From positions 1 to 64,000 of the forward strand of contig CAZIUE010000019.1 of the NCBI GenBank assembly GCA_964542535.1: 64,000 nt of DNA, given 5' to 3'. The translations under genes were made by a program, and so were the position numbers. Of this stretch, positions 1-10,225 are shown piece after piece. The stretch comes from Pseudopelobacter sp964542535 (GTDB lineage Bacteria; Desulfobacterota; Desulfuromonadia; Geobacterales; Pseudopelobacteraceae). The notes beneath the pieces were generated by a model that saw only the letters and a program-made list of their open reading frames with translations, did not search any database and had not been told where the DNA came from. Numbering within the stretch: the first letter of the stretch is position 1; each line of letters starts with the position of its first letter.

Positions 1-256
<256 letters not shown>

Positions 257-330
257 ATGAATATTGGGTATATCCCAATCATTACCTAGGTCAACACTAT
301 CATGTTTGTCTGCTATTCGGTTTTGAGAGA

Positions 331-360
331 CCAGGGTCAGCTCTGGTTTTTTGTTCTTTT
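331..360 (+). other. terminator-like hairpin in the 16S-tRNA spacer
   Basis: A short stem (ACCAG pairing with CTGGT, extendable by wobble pairs) is followed directly by six T residues and then TTGTTCTTTT. The shape resembles a weak intrinsic terminator, but it lies inside an rRNA operon where transcription must continue. It may be a processing signal or be overridden by rRNA antitermination. Its function is inference only. Confidence 0.35.
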
Positions 361-391
361 GAATTAGGTAGCGTGGTTAGCGATGACGAAT

Positions 392-468
392 GGGCTTGTA
401 GCTCAGCTGGCTAGAGCACACGACTGATAATCGTGAGGTCGCTGGTTCGAGTCCAGCCAGGCCCACCA
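392..468 (+). tRNA. tRNA-Ile (GAT)
   Basis: A 77-nt cloverleaf with encoded CCA lies in the 16S-23S spacer. The D arm contains TAGCTCAGCTGG, the anticodon loop CTGATAA gives anticodon GAT at 426-428 closed by a CACGA/TCGTG stem, and the T arm contains GGTTCGAGTCC. tRNA-Ile(GAT) followed by tRNA-Ala(TGC) is the usual spacer pair in this kind of rRNA operon. Confidence 0.98.
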
Positions 469-478
469 TTGAGAATCT

Positions 479-555
479 GGGACCAGGTACTAGTGACCTG
501 GGACTAGTAAAGTCATGAGATTTTACTGGTCCCCAGTCCCCGATCCCCGGTCCCC
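479..555. repeat. heptad palindromic repeat, copy 1 (tRNA-Ile/tRNA-Ala spacer)
   Basis: An imperfect inverted repeat built of 7-nt units. The right arm reads in exact 7-nt phase as TGGTCCC, CAGTCCC, CGATCCC, CGGTCCC. The left arm holds the complementary GGGACCA / GGGACTA type units. The centre is an AGTAAA ... TTTTACT palindrome. The same architecture recurs at 644-721, 9514-9579 and 38883-38970. It fills nearly the whole gap between the two tRNA genes. Confidence 0.85.
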
Positions 556-559
556 ATTT

Positions 560-635
560 GGGGGTGTAGCTCAGCTGGGAGAGCACCTGCCTTGCACGCA
601 GGGGGTCATCGGTTCGAACCCGTTCACCTCCACCA
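560..635 (+). tRNA. tRNA-Ala (TGC)
   Basis: A 76-nt cloverleaf with encoded CCA. The acceptor stem GGGGGTG pairs with CACCTCC with one G-U pair, the D arm carries AGCTCAGCTGGGAGAGC, the anticodon loop CTTGCAC gives TGC at 593-595, and the T loop GGTTCGAACC is standard. It starts 4 bases after a palindromic repeat and ends 8 bases before another. Confidence 0.98.
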
Positions 636-643
636 AAAAGTCT

Positions 644-721
644 GGAACCAGGGATGAGTGGCCTGGGACCGGTAAAGCCAAAAGCTTTTACCGATCCCTA
701 GTTCCCGAACCCCGGTCCCCG
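644..721. repeat. heptad palindromic repeat, copy 2 (tRNA-Ala/23S spacer)
   Basis: Second copy of the heptad palindrome. A left arm of GGAACCA / GGGACCG-like units leads into GGTAAAG, then CTTTTACC, then a right arm of CCGATCC, CTAGTTC, CCGAACC, CCGGTCC in 7-nt phase. With copy 1 it brackets tRNA-Ala on both sides, so the transcript could fold two long hairpins around the tRNA. Confidence 0.85.
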
Positions 722-725
722 AACT

Positions 726-737
726 TGTTCTTTGACA
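726..737 (+). promoter_or_regulatory. boxA-like antitermination element
   Basis: TGTTCTTTGACA upstream of 23S resembles the boxA consensus (TGCTCTTTAACA in E. coli) that binds NusB/NusE (S10) in rRNA leaders and spacers. The position, about 90 bases before 23S, fits an rRNA spacer boxA. The assignment rests on sequence similarity only. Confidence 0.6.
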
Positions 738-829
738 ATTGCATAGTGGTAAAGCGTTTAGGTAGAACGTATGTAGTAGGGGCGCACGCAAGTGCGTTCA
801 TACGGGTAGATTTGATTTCAATTTTTTAT

Positions 830-3781
<2,952 letters not shown>

Positions 3782-3793
3782 TAAAAATGAAAT

Positions 3794-3826
3794 TCGGCCG
3801 GGGAAGGGCAACCTTCCCCAGGCCGA
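3794..3826 (+). other. hairpin just after 23S (processing stem candidate)
   Basis: TCGGCC-GGGGAAGG pairs with CCTTCCCC-A-GGCCGA around a GCAA tetraloop, giving a 14-bp stem with one bulged base. GCAA is a stable GNRA loop. It lies 12 bases after the 23S 3' end and most likely acts in rRNA processing. There is no T tract, so a terminator is unlikely. Confidence 0.6.
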
Positions 3827-3879
3827 GATATACCAACAGACATACAAAACGCACACCACCATGCAATTGATGACAATCC

Positions 3880-3937
3880 GTGAGGAGTGAGACGTGAAGA
3901 GTAGGGTAACCCTGACTCCTCACCTCCTACCCTTCAC
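3880..3937. repeat. interleaved inverted repeat of 7-nt units (23S-5S spacer)
   Basis: Two pairs of complementary segments alternate. GTGAGGAGT (3880) pairs with ACTCCTCAC (3915), and GTGAAGAGTAGGG (3894) nearly pairs with CCTACCCTTCAC (3926). Read in 7-nt phase the left side is TGAGGAG, TGAGACG, TGAAGAG, TAGGGTA and the right side CTCCTCA, CCTCCTA, CCCTTCA. The unit design matches the GGGGACC-type heptad palindromes elsewhere but the sequence differs. The A-B-A'-B' order permits a pseudoknot or two alternative hairpins. Confidence 0.7.
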
Positions 3938-3945
3938 CAAGAGTT

Positions 3946-4062
<117 letters not shown>

Positions 4063-4073
4063 AAAAATTATCA

Positions 4074-4103
4074 AAAGCCTCAGCATGAAAATGCTGGGGC
4101 TTT
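4074..4103. terminator. intrinsic terminator after the rRNA operon
   Basis: AAAGCCTCAGCA pairs with TGCTGGGGCTTT around a TGAAAA loop. On the opposite strand the same stem is followed by TTTTGATAATTTTT, so it can also end the convergent minus-strand transcript of the HD-GYP locus. Confidence 0.8.
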
Positions 4104-4149
4104 GTGCGTTTGCACGATCCATATCATACTGAACTCCCCGCGACAACGC

Positions 4150-5238
4150 TTAACCTGTTGGTTGAAGCGTCAGACTCGTTTCAAAAATCTCCTCAAAAAC
4201 CTTTTCACTCTGCCGAAACGCCTCCAGTACACGGGGCTCGAAATGTGCGGGCAATGTCCGCCCATCTCCATTCAGCAGTATATCGCATGTTTTGGCATGA
4301 CTGAATGCCGGCTTATACACGCGGCTATTACGTAGTGCGTCGTACTGGTCGGCCAGCATGACGATACGCCCCTCCATGGGAATCGCTTCGCCATTGAGGC
4401 CATACGGGTATCCTGTGCCGTCCCACCTCTCGTGGTGAGTCGCTGCTATGACAGCGCCCATTTGCAGCATAGTGTGGGATGATCCCTGGAGGATCTTTTC
4501 ACCAATTACCGTATGCTGTTTAATGCAGTTGAATTCCTCAGCGGTGAGTGAGGCTGGTTTTAACAGGATAGAGTCGGGAATTCCAATTTTCCCAACGTCA
4601 TGCATTGCGCTGGCTATGGATATGGTTTCCGTGAATTCTTCTGAGAGGTGCAGCCGGGCCGAGAGACACTGCGCATATTTTCCGATACGGGTGATGTGGG
4701 CTCCGGTGTCTTCGTCACGTAATTCCGCGGCTGCAGTCAGGCGCTCGATAATTTCAACGCTCATGTTGGTCAGTTTGCTGAGTGCGACATTAAGTTCTGA
4801 CGTTCGCAGTTCGACTGTCTTTTCCAGTTCTCGTTTGTAGTTTTTTTCAATATTAGTCAATCTCTTGTAGGTGAGACCTTTTTCAACCGCATGGATCAGG
4901 TAGGGGGGGCGGTATGGTTTGATGATGAAATCGAACGCCCCTTTCTGAATCGCGCGCACCGCGGTATCGAGGTCTGCTTAGGCTGTCATCAGAAGAACGG
5001 GGGTTTCACGATCCAGGTAGCGGATCTTTTCCAGTAACTCTATTCCCGTCATACTCGGCATATTTATATCGGTGAGAATCAAGTCAACCGGCTCGGTTAC
5101 GAATTGCCTGATAGCGTCGCGACCGCAGCTGAACGAAGTGACGGAAAATCCTGATTCGCGCAGCAGGAGGCTTACGCTTTCCAAGACGTAGCGGTCGTCG
5201 TCAACGATAAAAATGTTACCAGGTGATTCAGCGTGCAT
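4150..5238 (-). pseudogene. receiver + HD-GYP c-di-GMP phosphodiesterase gene, split by an in-frame TAA
   Basis: The reading frame starts at ATG 5238 with a GTGAGG ribosome site 9 bases upstream, overlapping the end of the kinase gene by 11 bases. The first part is a receiver domain (IFIVDDD acidic pair, LILTDINMP phosphoacceptor, PVLLMTA). It stops at a single TAA (4978-4980) and continues in the same frame with ADLDTAVRAIQKGAFDFIIKPYRPP, exactly the rest of a receiver ending in the conserved Lys. An HD-GYP domain follows, with HDVGKIGIPD, HHERWDGTGYP and related metal/GYP motifs. The stop falls where receivers have a variable, often aromatic residue after MTA, so one base change from TAT/TAC explains it. 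The intact product would cleave c-di-GMP under control of the upstream kinase. A GTG at 4959 could in principle restart translation and free an HD-GYP piece. A sequencing error cannot be excluded. Confidence 0.85.
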
Positions 5239-8056
5239 CTTGGAGAACCTCACTGAGTTTCATAAGCAGTTCCTTGGGGGGAAACGGTTTTGTAAGGATA
5301 TGCCGTCTGGTGACTGCTGATGGCGACGAGTCGAGTATATCGTCTTGAGCGTTGCAGCAGAAGAGAATCTTTTCCCGGGGAACGGTATTTACGATCTCCT
5401 GGCATCCTGGTGTGCTGTCAAGAATGACCATCCGGATATTTTCCTTGTGTATACGGTAGTGCTGTGCCGCCTGCGTCGTATCTTGCGCCTCGATGACCCT
5501 GTAACCGAATTCTTCGAGCAGTGTTCTGGTTGTATGTCTGCTGCCTGCATCAGGATCGACTAAAAGGAGCTGGCACCGGTCAGACGGAATAGGAGGAGCA
5601 GCAGGCGAAGGAACGGAGCAAGGTGGTGCCGGTGGCTGCTGACCTGCCGAAAGGGCTTGCGCATCTTCTGCAAAGGGAAGGTATATACTGAAACAGCTTC
5701 CCTCGCCTGGTTTGCTGGTGCAGAGAATATGACCGTTATGTTTCTTGATAATTCCGTAGACTATGGAGAGTCCGAGGCCGGTGCCTTTACCGGTCTCTTT
5801 GGTCGTATAGAATGGTTCGAAGATTCTTTTCAGGGTTTCCTCGTCCATGCCGTGGCCGGTATCCGACATGGTCAGAAGTACGAAACGGCCGTTCCCAAAC
5901 CCGTATGAAGAGGCGAAGGTGGAATCGAGCTGTACCGCTTCGGTGCTGAGGGTTACGGTACCCCCTTCGGGCATGGAATCGCGTACGTTGGTGGCAAGGT
6001 TAATCAGGACCTGCTCAATCTGCATTCTGTCGGCCATGACCGGCAGAGGGTCCTCGGACAAGTGTGTCACGAGGGTGCTGGTGTCGCCGATCAGAGTGGC
6101 AAGCAATTTCTCAACCCGTACGACAGTGTCGTTCAGATCCATGCGGACCTGGTTACTGGCCTGCTTACGACTGAATGTCAGCAATCCCTGGGTGAGCCCT
6201 GCGCCCCGCTCTGCGGCCGCGAGAATCTGTTCGGCTGTTTTGCGGCACGGGCTGTCATTTGAAAGCTTCATCAACAGTATGTTGCCATAGCCGAGTATGG
6301 CGGTCAGGATATTGTTGAAGTCATGGGCAACACCGCCTGCCAGCTGTCCGATTGCCTCCATTTTCTGGGAATGGCGCACCTGGTCTTCGAGAATTTTCAG
6401 GTCGCTGATATCTTCCTGTATGGTAATGAAATGGGTGATGGCACCATTCGTGTCCCGAACCGGAGAAATAAGCGCCCGTTCCCAGTAGAGGCGACCGTTC
6501 TTGTGACGATTCTGGAGTTCCCCCCGCCACTGCCTGCCCGAAAGTATCGTTTCCCACAGATTCTTGTACTTTGCCTCACTGGTGAGCCCTGGCGTGAGCA
6601 TGCGGGTATTCTTGCCCATCAGATCGTCGGTCTCGTAACCGCAGGCACGGCTTACCTGGGGATTGGCGAATTCGATTGTTCCATTGAGGTCGGTGATCAT
6701 GATTGAAACCGGGCACTGCATGACTGCCTGGGAAAGTTTACGCAGCCGTTCTTCCGCCTTGGCCCGCTGTTCCAGCTCAGCGCGGGCGGAGTCGTAGAGG
6801 CGGGCATTGTCGAGTGCCAGGGAAGCCAGTTCGGCAAATTGCCGCAACTGCTGCATCTTTCCGTCGTCGAACCGTTTGTCGGGGTCGGTATAGGAGAGTC
6901 CGATAATTCCGATGACTTCTCCTCCCGAGGTGAGCGGAACGCCGGCCGTGGCTCTGAGGGGGGCGTAGCGCGAGAGGTCAGGCCCCGAGACCCACTGGCG
7001 GAAGTCAGCGGTCGCGCAGGGCCTGTCCTGCTCCCATACATAGCCGGGGATTCCTTCGCCACGCCTGAGGATGGTCGGTTCCAGGGTCTCGAAGAACCCC
7101 AGTCGCACCCGCGCTTCCATCTCCGCTTTTTCCTCATTCAGCAGGCATATGAAGCCGTGCTCTGTTTCCATCAGCGCGGCGGCCCGGGCGATGATGGCGG
7201 AAAGCAGACCGTGGATCTCCAGGCGCCCGATCAGGCCGAGTGTCGTCTCGTGCAGCGCGCGCAGGTAGTCGTTTTGCAGGCGTAACGCTTCCTCACTGGC
7301 CTGTCGGGCGCGGTCGCTCTCCCTGATATGGCTGATGTCGCTGAAGCTGCCGCGGGTGGAGCTGTGCACGCCGTTCCGATCGCACACCGGACGGCAGGTA
7401 TGGGTGACCCAGACCGTACGCCCTTGGCTGGTTACCAGTGCCAGTTCGGTCTGGAAGGGGCTGGTCATGGCGTGTCGGCGCTCCTGCCAGTGCTGCCGGA
7501 AATCCGGGTGAACGATGCGATCCAGCAGGGTGGCGTCGCGATAGAAATCCTCTGGTTCGTAACCGATCAGGTCCCGACAATGGGGAGAAACATAGCGGAC
7601 TGTTTTCCGGTCGGCGGAGACCCAGTACATCATCTCAGAGGAACACTCCACCACGGTACGGTACAGTTCTTCGAACCGAGCAGCCTGTTCCCGCTGCTCG
7701 TCCAGTTGGGCCTTCAGGTCGTCGGGGGTGGGGGGCTGGTCCGGCAGGTGGTGGGAGGCTGGGGGCAGGGCAATGGTGCCGTCGACAGGTTTGCCGGAGG
7801 GGCGATCGTGATGACTGAAGCAGGAAAAAAACGGTTTCGTCATTTTCATCATCATAAAACGGATGGCGAAGAAGAGCAGCAGGATGAAGGTGGTGAGGTT
7901 TATCCACGGGAACGGGGAACGTTGTAACACTGTCATGCTTGACGATTCGCCGGTCCACGCGATGTACCACGCGGCAGAGAAGAGCGATGCGGTGGCGATA
8001 CTGGCTGACAGGGAGATCATCAGGGAAACTCTGGTGCTGAATGGTGATGATGTCAT
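5228..8056 (-). CDS. membrane hybrid histidine kinase (PAS-GAF-PAS-HisKA-HATPase-receiver)
   Basis: A 942-aa sensor. Two membrane segments (about residues 10-34 and 50-70) have almost no loop between them that could sense outside ligands. Then come PAS (about 140-250), GAF (275-425), PAS (440-560), HisKA with the phospho-His in VAHDFNN, and HATPase with DTGHGM and GTGLGLSIV. The C-terminal receiver-like domain is partly degenerate: the acidic pair reads LVDPD, the phosphoacceptor Asp survives in VILDST, the conserved Thr/Ser is a Cys (ILFCCN), and the Lys is kept in LTKPF. I chose ATG 8056, which has GGGG six bases upstream, over GTG 8068. The 3' end overlaps the receiver/HD-GYP gene, so the two form a cognate pair. 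The signal sensed is unknown. Confidence 0.9.
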   Translation of the reverse strand: MTSSPFSTRVSLMISLSASIATASLFSAAWYIAWTGESSSMTVLQRSPFPWINLTTFILLLFFAIRFMMMKMTKPFFSCFSHHDRPSGKPVDGTIALPPASHHLPDQPPTPDDLKAQLDEQREQAARFEELYRTVVECSSEMMYWVSADRKTVRYVSPHCRDLIGYEPEDFYRDATLLDRIVHPDFRQHWQERRHAMTSPFQTELALVTSQGRTVWVTHTCRPVCDRNGVHSSTRGSFSDISHIRESDRARQASEEALRLQNDYLRALHETTLGLIGRLEIHGLLSAIIARAAALMETEHGFICLLNEEKAEMEARVRLGFFETLEPTILRRGEGIPGYVWEQDRPCATADFRQWVSGPDLSRYAPLRATAGVPLTSGGEVIGIIGLSYTDPDKRFDDGKMQQLRQFAELASLALDNARLYDSARAELEQRAKAEERLRKLSQAVMQCPVSIMITDLNGTIEFANPQVSRACGYETDDLMGKNTRMLTPGLTSEAKYKNLWETILSGRQWRGELQNRHKNGRLYWERALISPVRDTNGAITHFITIQEDISDLKILEDQVRHSQKMEAIGQLAGGVAHDFNNILTAILGYGNILLMKLSNDSPCRKTAEQILAAAERGAGLTQGLLTFSRKQASNQVRMDLNDTVVRVEKLLATLIGDTSTLVTHLSEDPLPVMADRMQIEQVLINLATNVRDSMPEGGTVTLSTEAVQLDSTFASSYGFGNGRFVLLTMSDTGHGMDEETLKRIFEPFYTTKETGKGTGLGLSIVYGIIKKHNGHILCTSKPGEGSCFSIYLPFAEDAQALSAGQQPPAPPCSVPSPAAPPIPSDRCQLLLVDPDAGSRHTTRTLLEEFGYRVIEAQDTTQAAQHYRIHKENIRMVILDSTPGCQEIVNTVPREKILFCCNAQDDILDSSPSAVTRRHILTKPFPPKELLMKLSEVLQDAR

Positions 8057-8252
8057 GAAAAGCCCCACGGTGTCGGCTGAAAACGGGGATTAAGGTGAAA
8101 TCGGGATTTCATGAAGAAAAAGTCTAGCATGTTTTTGACGTTGCACGAAAACTTTTGCACCACATTGTGATGGTGTTTCGCTCACATTTCCCTTTTCAAC
8201 AGCCCAGCCATGGGCTAATATAGCCATTTTTCAAACCAGAAAGCGAAGTGGC

Positions 8253-9506
8253 ATGGACAAACTCATCATTCAGGGCGGCACGAAACTCAGTGGCGAGGTT
8301 CAGATCAGCGGCTCCAAGAACGCAGCCCTGCCGATTCTAATCTCGACCGTTCTTGCGTCCGGTGAAAACGTAATCAGCAACGTCCCTTTTCTGCGGGACA
8401 TCAATACGACCATCAAGGTACTGGAGTCTCTCGGTGCCCGGGTCGAGGGTAACGGCAATCTGGTCAAGGTTGATACCGCGGGCATCAACAGCCACGAGGC
8501 AACGTACGACCTGGTCAAGACCATGCGCGCTTCGGTGCTGGTGCTGGGGCCCCTTTTGGCCCGCTTCGGTAAAGCTCGCGTCTCCCTTCCCGGCGGCTGC
8601 GCCATCGGTGCCAGGCCGATCAATCTCCATCTCAAGGGGCTCCAGGCCCTGGGGGCGGAAATCGTTCTGGAGCACGGCTATGTGGCGGCCAAAGCCAGAC
8701 GGCTCAAGGGGGCCAGAATCAACTTCGATATCTCCACCGTGGGAGGCACAGAACATCTGATGATGGCTGCCGCCACCGCCAAGGGGGACACCATCCTGGA
8801 AAATGCCGCACGCGAACCGGAGATCATCGACCTGGCCCGGTTGCTGAACCGCATGGGCGCCAGGATCGAGGGGGCCGGCACCGATACCATCAGAATCCAG
8901 GGAGTTTCGGAGCTTGCGCCGGTCAGTTATGAAGTCATGCCTGACCGTATCGAGGCCGGAACCTTCATGATTGCAGCGGCCATTACCGGGGGAGACATCC
9001 GTATCCGGGGGATGAAGCTGGAGCATCTGGACGCTCTGGTGTTCAAGCTTCAGGATGCCGGAGTGGAGATTACCAGCCGCGACAACCTGGTACGGGTCAA
9101 GGGGCCGCGGAAGATCAAAAGCGTCAACATCAAGACCCGTCCTTACCCCGGTTTCCCCACCGACATGCAGGCCCAGTTCATGGCGTTGATGTGTAAAGCC
9201 GACGGTGCCAGCGTGATCTCCGAGAACATCTTCGAGAACCGTTTCATGCACGTGGCCGAGCTGTTGCGTTTCGGCGCCGACATCGTCATCGAGGGGAACG
9301 TGGCTACGGTCAAAGGGGTCAAGAAACTTTCCGGCGCACCGGTCATGGCCACCGACCTGCGTGCCTCCGCGTCCCTGATCCTGGCCGGCTTGGCCGCGGA
9401 TAATACGACCGAGGTGTCGCGGATCTACCATCTGGACCGGGGTTACGAATCCATCGAGAAGAAGCTGTCTGGCCTGGGAGCCGACATCGTGAGAGTAAAG
9501 GAGTAA
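8253..9506 (+). CDS. murA: UDP-N-acetylglucosamine 1-carboxyvinyltransferase MurA
   Basis: A 417-aa cytoplasmic enzyme that transfers enolpyruvate from PEP to UDP-GlcNAc, the first committed step of peptidoglycan synthesis. It has the normal length for MurA. The N-terminal Lys-Asn segment SGSKNAALPIL and the catalytic loop PGGCAIGARP are visible; its Cys is the residue attacked by fosfomycin. Two repeated alpha/beta halves are evident. It begins MDKLIIQGG, as MurA proteins do. The gene is 80 bases upstream of hisG on the same strand, with a heptad repeat filling that gap. The murA-his pairing is common in this group by general knowledge. Confidence 0.97.
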   Translation: MDKLIIQGGTKLSGEVQISGSKNAALPILISTVLASGENVISNVPFLRDINTTIKVLESLGARVEGNGNLVKVDTAGINSHEATYDLVKTMRASVLVLGPLLARFGKARVSLPGGCAIGARPINLHLKGLQALGAEIVLEHGYVAAKARRLKGARINFDISTVGGTEHLMMAAATAKGDTILENAAREPEIIDLARLLNRMGARIEGAGTDTIRIQGVSELAPVSYEVMPDRIEAGTFMIAAAITGGDIRIRGMKLEHLDALVFKLQDAGVEITSRDNLVRVKGPRKIKSVNIKTRPYPGFPTDMQAQFMALMCKADGASVISENIFENRFMHVAELLRFGADIVIEGNVATVKGVKKLSGAPVMATDLRASASLILAGLAADNTTEVSRIYHLDRGYESIEKKLSGLGADIVRVKE

Positions 9507-9513
9507 GGGCGCA

Positions 9514-9579
9514 GGGACGAGGGAACTGGGACCGGGGATCAGTAACTGACCCGGTTCCCGGTTCCCGGTTCCCGGTTCC
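9514..9579. repeat. heptad palindromic repeat, copy 3 (murA-hisG gap)
   Basis: The left side reads GGGAACT, GGGACCG, GGGATCA; the centre is CAGTAACTG; the right side has three exact tandem GGTTCCC units plus a final GGTTCC. It occupies almost all of the 80-base gap between the murA stop and the hisG start, ending 7 bases before the hisG ATG. It matches the palindromes at 479, 644 and 38883 in unit length and composition. Confidence 0.85.
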
Positions 9580-9586
9580 TGAGTTT

Positions 9587-10225
9587 ATGAACGATTTCAT
9601 TACCATAGCTATTCCCAAGGGGCGGATTCTGGAAGAATCCGTGGAACTGTTCGGCAGGATTGGTATTGATTGCCATGAACTGTTGAGCGATTCCCGCAAG
9701 CTGATCTTCGAAAACCCGCTCCAGAGGATGCGCTATATGATCGTACGCGCCACCGATGTCCCCACCTATGTGGAGTACGGCAGCGCCGACTTGGGCATCG
9801 TGGGTAAGGACACACTTATGGAGCAGGGGAAGGACCTCTATGAGCCTCTGGATCTGAAGTTCGGCTACTGCCGCATGATGGTGGCCGAACCGGCCAACCT
9901 GGCAACCCATGACGACCCCTCCAGCTGGTCCCACATCCGCATCGCCACCAAATATCCCCACGTGGCCGGGAGTTATTTCGCCGCCAAGGGGATCCAGGTG
10001 GAAATCATCAAGCTGTACGGTTCCATAGAACTGGCGCCGCTGGTGGGTCTTTCCGAGCGGATCGTCGATCTGGTATCCAGCGGTGAGACCCTGCGCCAGA
10101 ATGGCCTGGTGGAAGTGGAGACCATTGCCGAAATCACCACTCGCCTGATCGTCAACCGCGCCAGCCTGAAGACCAAGCACGAGCGCATCAGCGGTATCAT
10201 CCGCAGTCTGGAGCAGGTCGTATGA
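9587..10225 (+). CDS. hisG: ATP phosphoribosyltransferase, short form (HisG-S)
   Basis: A 212-aa enzyme for the first step of histidine synthesis, joining ATP and PRPP. It begins MNDFITIAIPKGRILEE, the typical HisG start, and carries the PRPP-binding segment DLVSSGETLRQNGL. It lacks the C-terminal regulatory domain of long HisG (about 290-300 aa). Short-form enzymes are known to need the HisZ regulatory subunit, and no hisZ is in this window. The start codon has no convincing Shine-Dalgarno; only TGAG lies between it and the heptad repeat. It overlaps hisD by ATGA. Confidence 0.95.
   Translation: MNDFITIAIPKGRILEESVELFGRIGIDCHELLSDSRKLIFENPLQRMRYMIVRATDVPTYVEYGSADLGIVGKDTLMEQGKDLYEPLDLKFGYCRMMVAEPANLATHDDPSSWSHIRIATKYPHVAGSYFAAKGIQVEIIKLYGSIELAPLVGLSERIVDLVSSGETLRQNGLVEVETIAEITTRLIVNRASLKTKHERISGIIRSLEQVV

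Noticed and set aside
479..721. Heptad arrays as a CRISPR array
   Set aside because: Units are 7 nt and contiguous, there are no spacers, and no cas genes are in the window.
4978..4980. Recoding of the in-frame stop (selenocysteine or pyrrolysine)
   Set aside because: The codon is TAA, not TGA or TAG, and no recoding element or matching family precedent exists for a receiver domain at this position.
8133..8165. Sigma-54 promoter upstream of murA (TTGCAC ... TTTTGCA)
   Set aside because: The spacing between the GC-type elements is too long and the -24 GG is missing.
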